Positions 49,746-58,633 of a stretch of 64,000 nt of DNA are shown here, piece by piece (the first letter of the stretch is position 1; each line of letters starts with the position of its first letter). The notes under the pieces were generated by a model, which saw only the letters and a program-made list of their open reading frames with translations, made no database searches and had not been told where the DNA came from. This stretch comes from UBA10908 sp964608965. GTDB lineage: Bacteria > Bacillota > Clostridia > Peptostreptococcales > Anaerovoracaceae. A program made the translations under genes and the position numbers. Where the stretch lies: contig CAZSPZ010000004.1 in NCBI GenBank assembly GCA_964608965.1, forward strand, positions 1 through 64,000. The letters run 5' to 3'.

Positions 49746-50699
49746 ATGGGTCAGAAAGTTAGTCCACACGGACTGAGAGTTGGAGTAACAAAAGACTGGG
49801 ATTCCAAATGGTATGCAAACAAAAAAAGCTTCTCTGATTATCTTGTGGAAGATAAGAAGGTCAGGGAATTCGTCAAAAAGAAATTGTATATCGCCGGAGT
49901 TTCGAAAATTGTTATAGAGAGAGCTGCAGAGAACCAAATGCGGGTAAATGTGCTTACAGCCAAACCCGGTATGGTAATCGGACGCGGCGGTGACGGCATC
50001 GACCAACTCAAAAGCGAAATCGAAAAGATGACAGGGAAAGTGGTCTCTGTCAATATCATAGAAATCAGAAGACCGGAACTGGATGCTCAGCTTACAGCAG
50101 AGAGCGTCGCTCAGGCTCTGGAAAAGAGAATCTCGTTCAGAAGAGCAATGAAACAAGCGATTCAAAGAACGATGAAAGCCGGCGGCAAAGGAATCAAAGT
50201 TGTTGTTTCCGGCCGTGTGGGAGGCGCTGAAATCGCCAGAAGCGAAAAGTACAGCGAAGGCAATGTCCCCCTCCATACACTTCGTGCAGACATATCCTAT
50301 GGCTTTATAGAAGCAGATACTCAATATGGTAAGCTTGGTGTAAAGGTATGGATAAACAACGGAGAAATTCTCGGTAAGGATTTAGTCAGCGCTATTCCCG
50401 AAGAGAAGGACAACAAAAGGGCTGACCGTGGCGACAATCGCGGCAAGAAAACCGACCGTCCAAGAAGAGACGGCGACCGCCCAAGAAGAGACAACAAGGA
50501 CGGCAGAGATCGCAACGATCGAACCGGACGCGGCAGAACGGACGACAGGGAAGTTAAGAAATTCGAAAACCCCCGCAAGCGTCCCAACAAGCCCCAAGCA
50601 GCCAAGGAAGAAGCGCCTGTAGAGGCAGTGGATGAAACTGTAACAGCAGCTCCTCAAGCAGAAGTTGCCACACAAACATCCGCTTCCGCAGAAGAATAA
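49746..50699 (+). CDS. rpsC: 30S ribosomal protein S3 with ~100-residue charged C-terminal extension
   Basis: 317 residues against about 210-230 in most bacteria. Residues 1-218 are a normal S3: MGQKVSPHGLRVGVTKDWDSKW, the KH-domain motif VIGRGGDGID and the C-terminal domain ending near KDLVSAIPEE. Residues 219-282 are a low-complexity Arg/Asp/Lys-rich run with repeated RPRRDGD and RDRND units; residues 283-317 turn acidic and Ala-rich. The frame runs cleanly to the stop and the next gene follows 24 bp later with its own AGGAGG, so this is a real extension and not a frameshift. The tail should project on the solvent side of the 30S near the mRNA entry. Confidence 0.97.
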   Translation: MGQKVSPHGLRVGVTKDWDSKWYANKKSFSDYLVEDKKVREFVKKKLYIAGVSKIVIERAAENQMRVNVLTAKPGMVIGRGGDGIDQLKSEIEKMTGKVVSVNIIEIRRPELDAQLTAESVAQALEKRISFRRAMKQAIQRTMKAGGKGIKVVVSGRVGGAEIARSEKYSEGNVPLHTLRADISYGFIEADTQYGKLGVKVWINNGEILGKDLVSAIPEEKDNKRADRGDNRGKKTDRPRRDGDRPRRDNKDGRDRNDRTGRGRTDDREVKKFENPRKRPNKPQAAKEEAPVEAVDETVTAAPQAEVATQTSASAEE

Positions 50700-50723
50700 G
50701 CACGAAGAAAGGAGGAGTCAGCG

Positions 50724-51155
50724 ATGTTAATGCCAAAGCGCGTTAAACGCAGAAGAGTCCACAGAGGAAGAATGAAGGGCATCGCCACAAAGGGCAACAC
50801 GATTACATACGGTTCGTTTGGTCTTATTGCTCAGGAATGTGGTTGGATCACCTCTAATCAAATAGAAGCAGCCCGTATTGCCATGACCAGATCCATCAAA
50901 AGAGGCGGTCAGGTATTCATCAAGATTTTCCCGCATAAGTCGGTAACGAAGAAGCCCGCCGAAGTCAGGATGGGTTCAGGTAAAGGCGCTCCCGAGTATT
51001 GGGTAGCGGTTGTAAAACCGGGCAGAGTCATGTTCGAAATCGGCGGTGTACCCGAGGATGCGGCAAGAGAAGCCATGCGCCTTGCGATGCACAAGCTCCC
51101 CATTAGATGTAAGTTCGCCGCAAAGAGCGAATCAACAAAGGGTGGTGAAGCATAA
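50724..51155 (+). CDS. rplP: 50S ribosomal protein L16
   Basis: 143 residues, starting MLMPKRVKRRRVHRGRMKG, with GSGKGAPEYWVAVVKPGRVMFEI near the centre. It lies close to the A-site tRNA elbow. AAAGGAGGAG precedes the ATG. Its stop overlaps the rpmC start by one base. Confidence 0.98.
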   Translation: MLMPKRVKRRRVHRGRMKGIATKGNTITYGSFGLIAQECGWITSNQIEAARIAMTRSIKRGGQVFIKIFPHKSVTKKPAEVRMGSGKGAPEYWVAVVKPGRVMFEIGGVPEDAAREAMRLAMHKLPIRCKFAAKSESTKGGEA

Positions 51156-51358
51156 TGAAAATCGAAAAAGTAAGAATTATGAGCCAAGCTGAACTGAACG
51201 CAGAAGAGCTTAAATTAAAGAAGGAACTATTCAACTTGAGATTCCAGCATGTAACCGGTCAGTTGGAAAACCCTTTGAAAATGAGAGATCTCAAGCGTGA
51301 TATTGCAAGAGTAAAAACCGTCTTGAGAGAACAAGAGCTCAAGAAGGCAGAAAAATAG
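51155..51358 (+). CDS. rpmC: 50S ribosomal protein L29
   Basis: 67 residues, a two-helix protein near the tunnel exit; LKKELFNLRFQHVTGQLENPLKMRDLKRDIARVKT is the family core. Coupled to rplP by the TAATG overlap. Confidence 0.96.
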   Translation: MKIEKVRIMSQAELNAEELKLKKELFNLRFQHVTGQLENPLKMRDLKRDIARVKTVLREQELKKAEK

Positions 51359-51377
51359 CCGGAAGGAGGATGCAAAA

Positions 51378-51638
51378 ATGTCAGAGGACAGAAGTAACAG
51401 GAAGACAAAGGTCGGTGTCGTAACCAGCGATAAGATGGATAAGACGATCGTGGTCGGAGTGGAACAGTCCATTCGCCATTCTCTTTACGGTAAGTCGGTA
51501 AAGAGAACAAAGAAATTCAAGGCACACGATGAAAACAACGAGTGTCAAATCGGAGATAAAGTGAAAATTATGGAAACAAGGCCCCTCTCCAAGGATAAGA
51601 GATGGAGACTTGTGGAAGTAGTCGAGAAGGTCAAATAA
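51378..51638 (+). CDS. rpsQ: 30S ribosomal protein S17
   Basis: 86 residues. GVVTSDKMDKTIVVGVEQSI, the H-x-LYGK...KRTKKFKAHDENN stretch and VKIMETRPLSKDKRWRLVEV define the OB-fold protein that binds 16S rRNA early in assembly. GGAAGGAGG precedes the ATG. Confidence 0.98.
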   Translation: MSEDRSNRKTKVGVVTSDKMDKTIVVGVEQSIRHSLYGKSVKRTKKFKAHDENNECQIGDKVKIMETRPLSKDKRWRLVEVVEKVK

Positions 51639-51650
51639 GGAGGCACCCAG

Positions 51651-52019
51651 ATGATCCAGCCGGAAACCAGGTTAAAAGTTGCCGACAATTCCGGAGCAAA
51701 AGAATTGTTGTGCATCCGTGTGCTAGGCGGTACGCGCCGTAAGTACGCGAATATTGGCGACATCATTGTATGTGCCGTCAAAGATGCGACTCCAGGCGGA
51801 GTCGTAAAGAAGGGCGAGGTCGTTAAGGCCGTCGTCGTAAGAACAGCAACAGGCTCAAGACGAGTCGACGGCAGCTATGTCAAATTCGACCAGAATGCCG
51901 CCGTTATCATTAAAGAAGACAAGACCCCAGTGGGAACCCGTATTTTCGGACCTGTAGCAAGAGAGCTGCGGGAAAAGGGTTTCATGAAGATCGTGTCTTT
52001 GGCGCCGGAAGTACTGTAG
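51651..52019 (+). CDS. rplN: 50S ribosomal protein L14
   Basis: 122 residues, the standard length: MIQPETRLKVADNSGAKELLCIRVLGG and RELREKGFMKIVSLAPEVL. It lies at the subunit interface and binds the silencing factor RsfS. It starts the spc part of the cluster with no separate promoter that I can see. Confidence 0.98.
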   Translation: MIQPETRLKVADNSGAKELLCIRVLGGTRRKYANIGDIIVCAVKDATPGGVVKKGEVVKAVVVRTATGSRRVDGSYVKFDQNAAVIIKEDKTPVGTRIFGPVARELREKGFMKIVSLAPEVL

Positions 52020-52031
52020 GAGGTCGACGTA

Positions 52032-52337
52032 ATGAACATTAAAAAGAACGACACGGTACTCGTAATTACCGGTAAAGACAAAGGTAAAAAAGGTAAAGTT
52101 CTGGTTGCGATGCCTAAAGAAGAAACAGTCATCGTAGAAGGCGTCAACATTCAGACAAAGCATGCGAAAGCAAAGCAGAAAGTTGCAGCTGAAATCAGAA
52201 AGCAGGAAGGTCCGATTCATGTTTCGAACGTCATGTACTTCGACACGAAGGCAAAAGCACCTACCCGCATAGGATACAAGGTAGTAAACGGACATAAAAA
52301 GAGAGTATCCAAGAAAACCGGTCAGGTGATTGACTAA
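52032..52337 (+). CDS. rplX: 50S ribosomal protein L24
   Basis: 101 residues with the KOW motif KNDTVLVITGKDKGKKGKVL and GVNIQTKHAK. It is an assembly-initiating protein of the 50S. TAGGAGGTCG precedes the ATG. Confidence 0.98.
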   Translation: MNIKKNDTVLVITGKDKGKKGKVLVAMPKEETVIVEGVNIQTKHAKAKQKVAAEIRKQEGPIHVSNVMYFDTKAKAPTRIGYKVVNGHKKRVSKKTGQVID

Positions 52338-52357
52338 TTCGAAAGGAGGAAACCATC

Positions 52358-52900
52358 TTGGCAGCAAGACTTAAAGAGAAATATATTAAAGAAGTATTTC
52401 CCGTATTGAAAGAAAAATTTAAATATCCAAATGTAATGGAGGTTCCCAAACTCGAAAAGATCACATTGAACATGGGACTTGGAGATACGAAGGACAACCC
52501 CAAACTGCTCGAAACAGCAGTCGCAGAATTGGCTTTAATCGCAGGACAGGCTCCTGTTATAACGAAGTCGCGGAAATCCATAGCGAACTTTAAACTCCGT
52601 GCAGGAATGTCTGTCGGCGCAAAGGTAACTCTTCGCGGCGACCGCATGTACGAGTTTGCAGATAAGTTCTTTACGGTTGCACTTCCCCGAGTAAGAGACT
52701 TCAAAGGTGTCAGCAAGAATTCCTTCGACGGAAGAGGAAACTTTTCCATGGGAATAAAAGACCAGCTGATTTTTCTGGAAATTGTTTATGACAAAGTCGA
52801 GAAGATCAGAGGGATGGACATAGTATTCACAACCACGGCTAAAACCGACGAAGAAGCTAGGGCACTCCTGGAATTGCTCGGCATGCCGTTTGAAAAGTAG
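52358..52900 (+). CDS. rplE: 50S ribosomal protein L5
   Basis: 180 residues starting at TTG (52358), after GAAAGGAGG; no ATG is in frame nearby. MAARLKEKYIKEVFPVLKEKF, EKITLNMGLGD and FTTTAKTDEEARALLELLGMPF identify it. L5 binds 5S rRNA in the central protuberance. Confidence 0.98.
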   Translation: MAARLKEKYIKEVFPVLKEKFKYPNVMEVPKLEKITLNMGLGDTKDNPKLLETAVAELALIAGQAPVITKSRKSIANFKLRAGMSVGAKVTLRGDRMYEFADKFFTVALPRVRDFKGVSKNSFDGRGNFSMGIKDQLIFLEIVYDKVEKIRGMDIVFTTTAKTDEEARALLELLGMPFEK

Positions 52901-52909
52901 GAGGGAAAA

Positions 52910-53095
52910 ATGGCTAAAACATCTCTCAAAGTAAAACAGCAGAGAAAACCCAAGCATTCCACACAGGCTTACAATCGTTGCAAGCTCTGTGGAAGACCCC
53001 ATGCTTATTTAAGAAAATACGGTGTTTGCCGTATCTGTTTCAGAGAGTTGGCTTACAAGGGCGAAATCCCCGGTGTCAAAAAAGCCAGCTGGTAA
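52910..53095 (+). CDS. rpsZ: 30S ribosomal protein S14, type Z (zinc-binding)
   Basis: 61 residues, the short form, with an intact zinc ribbon C24-x2-C27 ... C40-x2-C43. Ends GEIPGVKKASW as usual. It overlaps nothing and lies 9 bp after rplE with GGAGGG. The zinc form is typical of Gram-positive bacteria. Confidence 0.97.
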   Translation: MAKTSLKVKQQRKPKHSTQAYNRCKLCGRPHAYLRKYGVCRICFRELAYKGEIPGVKKASW

Positions 53096-53122
53096 TAATA
53101 CGAAGGAAGGAGGTACTTATCT

Positions 53123-53521
53123 ATGACAATGACAGATCCTGTAGCAGATATGCTTACAAGAATCAGAAATGCCAATACAGCCGGTCACGCAAGCGTTGAA
53201 ATTCCCTCATCCAAGATGAAGAAGAACATCGCTGAGATCCTGTTGAAGGAAGGCTACATCAAGGGCTACGAGTTGGTCGAAGACGAGAAGCAGGGTATCA
53301 TCAAAGTTCAGATGAAGTACGGTGCTGATAAACAAAAAGTAATTAGCGGAATAAAGAGAATCTCCAAACCCGGATTAAAGGTATATGCAAAGAGCAGCGA
53401 TGTTCCGAAAGTATTGGGAGGATTAGGCGTAGCCATCATTTCCACTTCGGGTGGACTGGTTACCGATAAGGAAGCTCGCTCTAAGGGTGTGGGCGGAGAA
53501 GTAATCTGCTACGTTTGGTAA
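53123..53521 (+). CDS. rpsH: 30S ribosomal protein S8
   Basis: 132 residues. MTMTDPVADMLTRIRNANTAGH and the C-terminal ISTSGGLVTDKEARSKGVGGEVICYVW are diagnostic. In E. coli S8 represses the spc operon at the rplE region. AAGGAGGT precedes the ATG. Confidence 0.98.
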   Translation: MTMTDPVADMLTRIRNANTAGHASVEIPSSKMKKNIAEILLKEGYIKGYELVEDEKQGIIKVQMKYGADKQKVISGIKRISKPGLKVYAKSSDVPKVLGGLGVAIISTSGGLVTDKEARSKGVGGEVICYVW

Positions 53522-53539
53522 CATGAAAGGAGCAATAGA

Positions 53540-54079
53540 ATGTCCAGAATAGGAAAACTGCCTGTGACTGTTCCTTCCGGGGTTGAAATCACTGTTAGTG
53601 CTGCAAACCTGGTTACCGTAAAAGGTCCTAAGGGAACATTAAACGAGCAGATAAGCGATAAAATTAAAATGGAATTAATAGATGGTTCTTTTATATTGAC
53701 CACCAAAGACGACTCCAAAGACACGGGCGCACAGCACGGCTTGGCAAGAAGTCTGGTCAATAACATGGTCATCGGTGTTACGGAAGGCTATGAAAAGAAG
53801 CTTACCATGCAGGGCGTGGGCTATAAAGCTGAGAAGAAGGGCGACCTTCTGGTCATGCAGCTTGGATACTCACATCCGGTGGAAATGAAGGACCCCGAAG
53901 GTATAACAACCGAGGTGACATCACCGACGGATATTACCGTAAAGGGAGCCAGCAAAGCAGAGGTCGGCAACTACGCTGCGGTCATTCGCAAGTGGAGAAA
54001 GCCGGAACCCTATAACGGCAAGGGCATTCGCTACGTAGGAGAAATCGTACGTAGAAAAGAAGGCAAGACCGGTAAGTAG
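53540..54079 (+). CDS. rplF: 50S ribosomal protein L6
   Basis: 179 residues: MSRIGKLPVTVPSGVEITV, GYEKKLTMQGVGYKAE and the C-terminal RKWRKPEPYNGKGIRYVGE. It lies near the factor-binding site. GAAAGGAG precedes the ATG. Confidence 0.98.
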   Translation: MSRIGKLPVTVPSGVEITVSAANLVTVKGPKGTLNEQISDKIKMELIDGSFILTTKDDSKDTGAQHGLARSLVNNMVIGVTEGYEKKLTMQGVGYKAEKKGDLLVMQLGYSHPVEMKDPEGITTEVTSPTDITVKGASKAEVGNYAAVIRKWRKPEPYNGKGIRYVGEIVRRKEGKTGK

Positions 54080-54096
54080 AGAAAGGAGTAAACGAT

Positions 54097-54465
54097 ATGG
54101 CTAATAAAGACAGTAGAAATGACAATCGTCTGAAGAGACACGAGAGAGTCAGAAAAGATGTAATCGGAACTCCTGAAAGACCAAGGCTTTGCGTATTCAG
54201 AAGCTCTAAAAATATTTCCGTGCAAGTGATAGACGATACCTGCGGAAAGACATTGGCAGCAGCCTCCTCCTTAGACAAGGACATCAAGGCTAAAGCGGCT
54301 TACGGCGGAAACAAGGAAGCTGCGAAACTCGTCGGAGAAAAGATCGGCGAAGTTGCCATCAAAGCCGGAATAAAGGCAGTTTGCTTCGACAGAGGCGGAT
54401 ATCTTTACCACGGCAGAGTCAAAGAACTGGCAGAAGGCGCAAGAGCGGCCGGATTGGACTTCTAA
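54097..54465 (+). CDS. rplR: 50S ribosomal protein L18
   Basis: 122 residues with RLKRHERVRKDVIGTPERPRL, the 5S-binding VFRSSKNISVQVIDD and FDRGGYLYHGRVKELAEGAR. It binds 5S rRNA with L5. GAAAGGAG precedes the ATG. Confidence 0.98.
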   Translation: MANKDSRNDNRLKRHERVRKDVIGTPERPRLCVFRSSKNISVQVIDDTCGKTLAAASSLDKDIKAKAAYGGNKEAAKLVGEKIGEVAIKAGIKAVCFDRGGYLYHGRVKELAEGARAAGLDF

Positions 54466-54480
54466 AGGAGGAGGAAGAGA

Positions 54481-54984
54481 ATGCGTAAAAACATAGATGC
54501 ATCCAAGCTTGACTTAAAAGAGTCCATCGTAAACATCAGAAGAGTTACGAAGGTCGTCAAGGGCGGTAAGAACTTCAGATTCAGCGTTACCGTTGTCGTC
54601 GGAGACGGCGGCGGGCATGTGGGTCTTGGCCTGGGTAAATCGCAAGAAATACCCGAGGCTGTCAGAAAAGCCGTCGAGGACGCTAAAAAAGACCTTATTT
54701 TCGTCCCAATGGTTGGTACGACGATTCCTCATAGGAGTCTTGGAGTATTCGGAGCGGGCAGAGTTCTGCTTATGCCGGCTGCACCTGGTACAGGAGTTAT
54801 CGCAGGCGGTTCGGCACGTACCGTGCTCGAATTTGCAGGCTTAAAAGATGTAAGAGCAAAGTCGCTGGGTTCCAGCAATGCCGGAAACGTGGCTTATGCA
54901 ACAATAGAAGGCCTTAGAGGATTGAAAACCATAGAAGAGGTTTCAAAACTCAGAGGGAAGACGAAAGAAGAAATCTTAGGATAG
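54481..54984 (+). CDS. rpsE: 30S ribosomal protein S5
   Basis: 167 residues. The double-stranded-RNA-binding part has VIVRRVTKVVKGGKNFRFS-like sequence (INIRRVTKVVKGGKNF here reads VNIRRVTKVV) and GDGGGHVGLGLGKSQEIPEAVRKA; GTGVIAGGSARTVLE follows. S5 acts in decoding fidelity and mRNA unwinding. AGGAGGA precedes the ATG. Confidence 0.98.
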   Translation: MRKNIDASKLDLKESIVNIRRVTKVVKGGKNFRFSVTVVVGDGGGHVGLGLGKSQEIPEAVRKAVEDAKKDLIFVPMVGTTIPHRSLGVFGAGRVLLMPAAPGTGVIAGGSARTVLEFAGLKDVRAKSLGSSNAGNVAYATIEGLRGLKTIEEVSKLRGKTKEEILG

Positions 54985-54997
54985 GAGGAATTGTCCC

Positions 54998-55177
54998 ATG
55001 GCAATGCTGAAAGTAACATTGATTAAAAGCACCGTCGGCGCGACTCCTCATCAGAAGAAGGTCGTCGAGGCGCTGGGTCTACGAAAGATCCGGCAAACAG
55101 TGGAACTTCCCGATAGCCCGCAAACACGCGGAGCTGTCACAAAAGTGATCCATCTGTTAAAAGTGGAAGAACTCTAA
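54998..55177 (+). CDS. rpmD: 50S ribosomal protein L30
   Basis: A 59-residue gene between rpsE and rplO, the conserved position. It reads MAMLKVTLIKSTVGATPHQK and continues through the family core LGLRKIRQTVELPDSPQTRG to LLKVEEL and TAA. ATAGGAGGAA lies 8 bp before the ATG. Confidence 0.96.
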   Translation: MAMLKVTLIKSTVGATPHQKKVVEALGLRKIRQTVELPDSPQTRGAVTKVIHLLKVEEL

Positions 55178-55193
55178 GAGGGAGGTGACATGG

Positions 55194-55634
55194 ATGAAAC
55201 TGCATGAATTAAAAGCGCCCCAAGGTGCAACCAGGGCGCCCAAGAGAAAGGGCAGAGGAACAGGCACCGGAAACGGAACAACGGCCGGAAGAGGTATGAA
55301 CGGCCAAAATTCCAGAAGCGGCGGCGGTACTCGTCTCGGTTTCGAAGGCGGTCAAATGCCCTTATACAGGAGAATCCCGAAAAGGGGATTCACAAATATT
55401 TGGAAAAAAGAATTCAGTGGTGTTAACGTATCAGCGCTGAATGTTTTCGAAAACGGAGAAACCGTAACCGCAGAGATGATGATGGATTTGGGCCTTGCAA
55501 AAGGCGTAAGCGAAGGCATTAAGATTCTCGGAAACGGCACACTGGAAAAGAAACTCACCGTAGAAGCACAGAAGTTCAGCAAAGCTGCAATCGAAAAGAT
55601 CGAAGCTGCGGGCGGAAAGGCTGAGGTGATCTAG
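55194..55634 (+). CDS. rplO: 50S ribosomal protein L15
   Basis: 146 residues from the ATG at 55194, 6 bp after GGAGGTG; an in-frame GTG at 55185 lies inside that site and is rejected. MKLHELKAPQGATRAPKRKGRG, GRGMNGQNSRSGGGTRLGFEGGQMPLYRRIPKRGF mark it. It ends one base before secY. Confidence 0.97.
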   Translation: MKLHELKAPQGATRAPKRKGRGTGTGNGTTAGRGMNGQNSRSGGGTRLGFEGGQMPLYRRIPKRGFTNIWKKEFSGVNVSALNVFENGETVTAEMMMDLGLAKGVSEGIKILGNGTLEKKLTVEAQKFSKAAIEKIEAAGGKAEVI

Positions 55635-55635
55635 G

Positions 55636-56919
55636 ATGAGCATGTTTCAAACAATGATTTCAGCCTGGAAAATACCTGAGATGAGAAAAAAGATACTTTA
55701 TACTTTTATGATGCTCATTATTTTCCGGTTGGGCTCTAACATTCCCGTACCGGGAATCGATCGCTCGCAGTTAACTGCAATGTTCGATGCCAATTCGTCG
55801 GGTTTGTTTGGTTTGTTCGATCTGTTCTCCGGAGGTTCGTTCAGTAACTTCACAATATTCGCACTGAGCATTACGCCTTACATCACCGCAACAATTATTC
55901 TTCAACTTTTGACCATTGCGATTCCTCGTTTGGAAGAGTTGGCGAAAGAAGGCGAAGAAGGCAGAAGGAAAATTGCACAATACAGCAGATACCTTACGGT
56001 GGTGCTGGCACTGGTGCAGGCCGTAGGCTATACTTTTGGCCTGTTCGGCAGCGTACTTTCCGATGACAGCATTTATGCAAAGATCGTCATTATACTTACG
56101 CTGGTTGCAGGTACGGCCTTTCTGATGTGGCTGGGAGAGCGAATCAATGAAAAAGGAATAGGTAACGGTATATCGCTTATCATCTTTGCGGGTATCGTTT
56201 CCAGGATTCCAACTACAATTTCAAGCACGGTAAAGAGTCTTGCGGATAAGGAAATTTCTGTGATTTCCGTTTTACTTTTCTGCGTATTCGCAGTGATTGT
56301 AATCGTAGGAATTGTCTTGGTACAAGAAGGCAGCAGGAAAATTCCCGTTCAATATGCAAAGAGAGTTGTCGGCCGAAAAGTATACGGCGGACAGAGCAGC
56401 CACATTCCCATCAAGGTAAACCAGTCGGGTGTTATTCCCGTCATCTTCGGTCTATCTTTACTTCAGATGCCCATGACCTTTGCGTACATGTGGCCGGAGT
56501 CGGGGTTTGCATCCTTTGTATCGAAGTATCTTTCTTCCAACGGATATCCCGGAGTTTGGATATACTTCGTTTTGAACATTCTCATGATTATATTCTTTAC
56601 TTATTTCTATAGCTCTATCACGTTTAATCCTACTGATATAGCTGAAAACATGAAGTCAAACGGTGGTTTTATACCGGGAATCCGTCCGGGCAGATCCACT
56701 GTGGAATACATTACAAAGGTAGTAACCAGACTTACATTTGTAAGCGCTATCTTCCTTGCAATCATTGCTTCGATACCAACTCTTATTCAACACTGGTCTG
56801 CTTTGAACGTAGGTTTCGGTGGCACATCTGTCATTATTGCAGTCGGTGTTGCCCTTGATACGATGAAGCAGCTTGAGACACAAATGATCATGCGTAATTA
56901 CAGTGGTTTCTTAAAATAG
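55636..56919 (+). CDS. secY: Preprotein translocase subunit SecY
   Basis: A 427-residue membrane protein with ten helices forming the Sec channel. RLGSNIPVPGIDRSQL with the following plug region, LGERINEKGIGNGISLIIF, and FNPTDIAENMKSNGGFIPGIRPG are diagnostic. It is translationally coupled to rplO. Its position before adk and map is the firmicute order. Confidence 0.98.
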   Translation: MSMFQTMISAWKIPEMRKKILYTFMMLIIFRLGSNIPVPGIDRSQLTAMFDANSSGLFGLFDLFSGGSFSNFTIFALSITPYITATIILQLLTIAIPRLEELAKEGEEGRRKIAQYSRYLTVVLALVQAVGYTFGLFGSVLSDDSIYAKIVIILTLVAGTAFLMWLGERINEKGIGNGISLIIFAGIVSRIPTTISSTVKSLADKEISVISVLLFCVFAVIVIVGIVLVQEGSRKIPVQYAKRVVGRKVYGGQSSHIPIKVNQSGVIPVIFGLSLLQMPMTFAYMWPESGFASFVSKYLSSNGYPGVWIYFVLNILMIIFFTYFYSSITFNPTDIAENMKSNGGFIPGIRPGRSTVEYITKVVTRLTFVSAIFLAIIASIPTLIQHWSALNVGFGGTSVIIAVGVALDTMKQLETQMIMRNYSGFLK

Positions 56920-56930
56920 GAGTGCATAGC

Positions 56931-57578
56931 ATGCGAAGAATTGTTTTGCTTGGGCCTCCGGGTGCCGGAAAAGGAACTCAGGCCACAAGAATTTCTATGA
57001 AGTATGGGATTCCCCATATTTCGACGGGAGACATCTTCCGGGCTAACGTCAAGGAAGGTACCCCGCTTGGATCAAAGGCGAAGGCATATATGGATCAAGG
57101 CCTTCTGGTACCGGACGAATTGGTTTGCGACTTGGTGGAAGATCGCATAGCAAAAGACGATTGTAAAAACGGCTATTTGCTGGATGGTTTTCCCCGGACT
57201 GTTTTTCAGGCGCAGCAATTCGACGAGTATCTGCAAAAGAACAATCAGGATATTACGATAGTATTTGACCTTGAGGTAAGCGAAGACATCCTTCTTAAGC
57301 GAATGATCGGAAGAAGAGTGTGCAGAAACTGTGGTAAGCCATATCACATTACAAACATGCCCCCCAAAAAGGAAGGCATATGTGACGTTTGCGGCGGAGA
57401 AATTTACCAAAGAGCCGACGATTCGGAAGAAACCGTCAGGAATCGCTTCAGGGTCTACACGGAGCAAACCAGCCCTCTTACAGAATATTATGAGAAGGCG
57501 GGCAAGCTGATTCCTCTTGACGGAGCAAAAGATCCGGACGAAGTTTTCGCTCAGGTCAGTGCCCGTTTGGGAGAATAA
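56931..57578 (+). CDS. adk: Adenylate kinase, zinc-lid form
   Basis: 215 residues converting ATP + AMP to 2 ADP. The ATG at 56931 lies 9 bp after AGGAG; an in-frame GTG at 56922 overlaps that site. P-loop GPPGAGKGTQA, AMP-binding GDIFRANV and DGFPRT are present. The long LID domain carries CRNC and CDVC, the structural zinc site of Gram-positive adenylate kinases. Confidence 0.98.
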   Translation: MRRIVLLGPPGAGKGTQATRISMKYGIPHISTGDIFRANVKEGTPLGSKAKAYMDQGLLVPDELVCDLVEDRIAKDDCKNGYLLDGFPRTVFQAQQFDEYLQKNNQDITIVFDLEVSEDILLKRMIGRRVCRNCGKPYHITNMPPKKEGICDVCGGEIYQRADDSEETVRNRFRVYTEQTSPLTEYYEKAGKLIPLDGAKDPDEVFAQVSARLGE

Positions 57579-57583
57579 AACAG

Positions 57584-58363
57584 ATGATCGTTATAAAATC
57601 GAAGGACGAAATCGAAATCATGGCCAAAGCGGCATCGGTAACGGCGGAAATGCTTCACGCACTTTCCTCGATTATCAAACCGGGCATGTCTACAAAAGAC
57701 ATCGACGACTATGTGGAGGGTTTCATCCGAAAAAATGCTATGGTATCAGCGTTTAAAGGCTACGGCGGTTTCCCCGCTTCAGCATGTGTATCGGTTAACG
57801 AAGAAGTGGTTCATGGAATTCCCTCCGGGGATAGAATATTGCTGGAAGGCGATATTGTAAGCGTCGATTTAGGAACGGTGTACAAAGAATACTGTTCTGA
57901 CGCAGCCAGAACCTATCCTGTTGGTAATGTGAGCGAGGAAGCCAGGAGGCTGATTCGTATCACCGAAGAAAGCTTTTTCAAGGGACTTGCGTTTTGTAAA
58001 AAAGGCTATCGCTTGGGAGATGTCTCTTATGCCATACAGATGCATGCGGAAGCTGCAGGATTTTCAGTCATCAGGGACTTTGTGGGACATGGCATCGGCC
58101 GCAATCTCCACGAGGATCCACAAATTCCAAACTATGGCAGACCTCACCACGGCCCTAAACTGGTGCCGGGAATGGTTCTTGCGATAGAGCCGATGATAGC
58201 GGCAGGGGATTACGAAGTGGATATCCTGATGAATAATTGGACAGCGGTCACAATCGATGGCTCTCTGTCCAGCCACTACGAGAATACCGTGGTAATAACC
58301 GAAGACGAGCCCCGTCTGCTCACCTGCCTTGAAAAAGACAGTTCGGCATATAGTATCGCTTAG
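57584..58363 (+). CDS. map: Methionine aminopeptidase type I
   Basis: 259 residues removing initiator Met from new proteins. All five metal ligands are visible: Asp in SVDLG, Asp in CSDAART, His in VGHGIGRNLHE, Glu in AIEPM and Glu in HYENT. It starts 5 bp after adk with only a modest GGGAG site. No SH3-like N-terminal zinc extension. A KOW-domain gene often found between map and infA in Clostridia is absent. Confidence 0.97.
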   Translation: MIVIKSKDEIEIMAKAASVTAEMLHALSSIIKPGMSTKDIDDYVEGFIRKNAMVSAFKGYGGFPASACVSVNEEVVHGIPSGDRILLEGDIVSVDLGTVYKEYCSDAARTYPVGNVSEEARRLIRITEESFFKGLAFCKKGYRLGDVSYAIQMHAEAAGFSVIRDFVGHGIGRNLHEDPQIPNYGRPHHGPKLVPGMVLAIEPMIAAGDYEVDILMNNWTAVTIDGSLSSHYENTVVITEDEPRLLTCLEKDSSAYSIA

Positions 58364-58391
58364 AAGACCGGAAAGAGGAGGAAAGCTGTTC

Positions 58392-58610
58392 ATGGCGAAA
58401 AAAGACAGCATAGAAGTATTTGGAATAGTGCTTGACGCACTGCCGAACGCTATGTTCAAGGTAAAACTTGAAAATGACTATGAAGTGCTGGCGCATATAT
58501 CCGGCAAGATGAGAATGAACTTCATTCGCATTCTTCCCGGTGACAGAGTCAAGATTGAACTCTCGCCCTATGATCTGTCTCGCGGCAGAATCACATGGAG
58601 AGATAAATAA
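58392..58610 (+). CDS. infA: Translation initiation factor IF-1
   Basis: 72 residues, the standard size, starting MAKKDSIEVFGIVLDALPNA and ending SPYDLSRGRITWRDK-like (ELSPYDLSRGRITWR). The start at 58392 follows GAGGAAAGC; an in-frame ATG at 58329 would run inside map. IF-1 blocks the A site during initiation. Confidence 0.97.
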   Translation: MAKKDSIEVFGIVLDALPNAMFKVKLENDYEVLAHISGKMRMNFIRILPGDRVKIELSPYDLSRGRITWRDK

Positions 58611-58633
58611 TCCGACGATAGGAGAGTAAAAAA

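Noticed and set aside
58364..58391. A KOW-domain (L14e-like) gene between map and infA
   Set aside because: Often present in Clostridia, but here only 28 bp separate the two genes.
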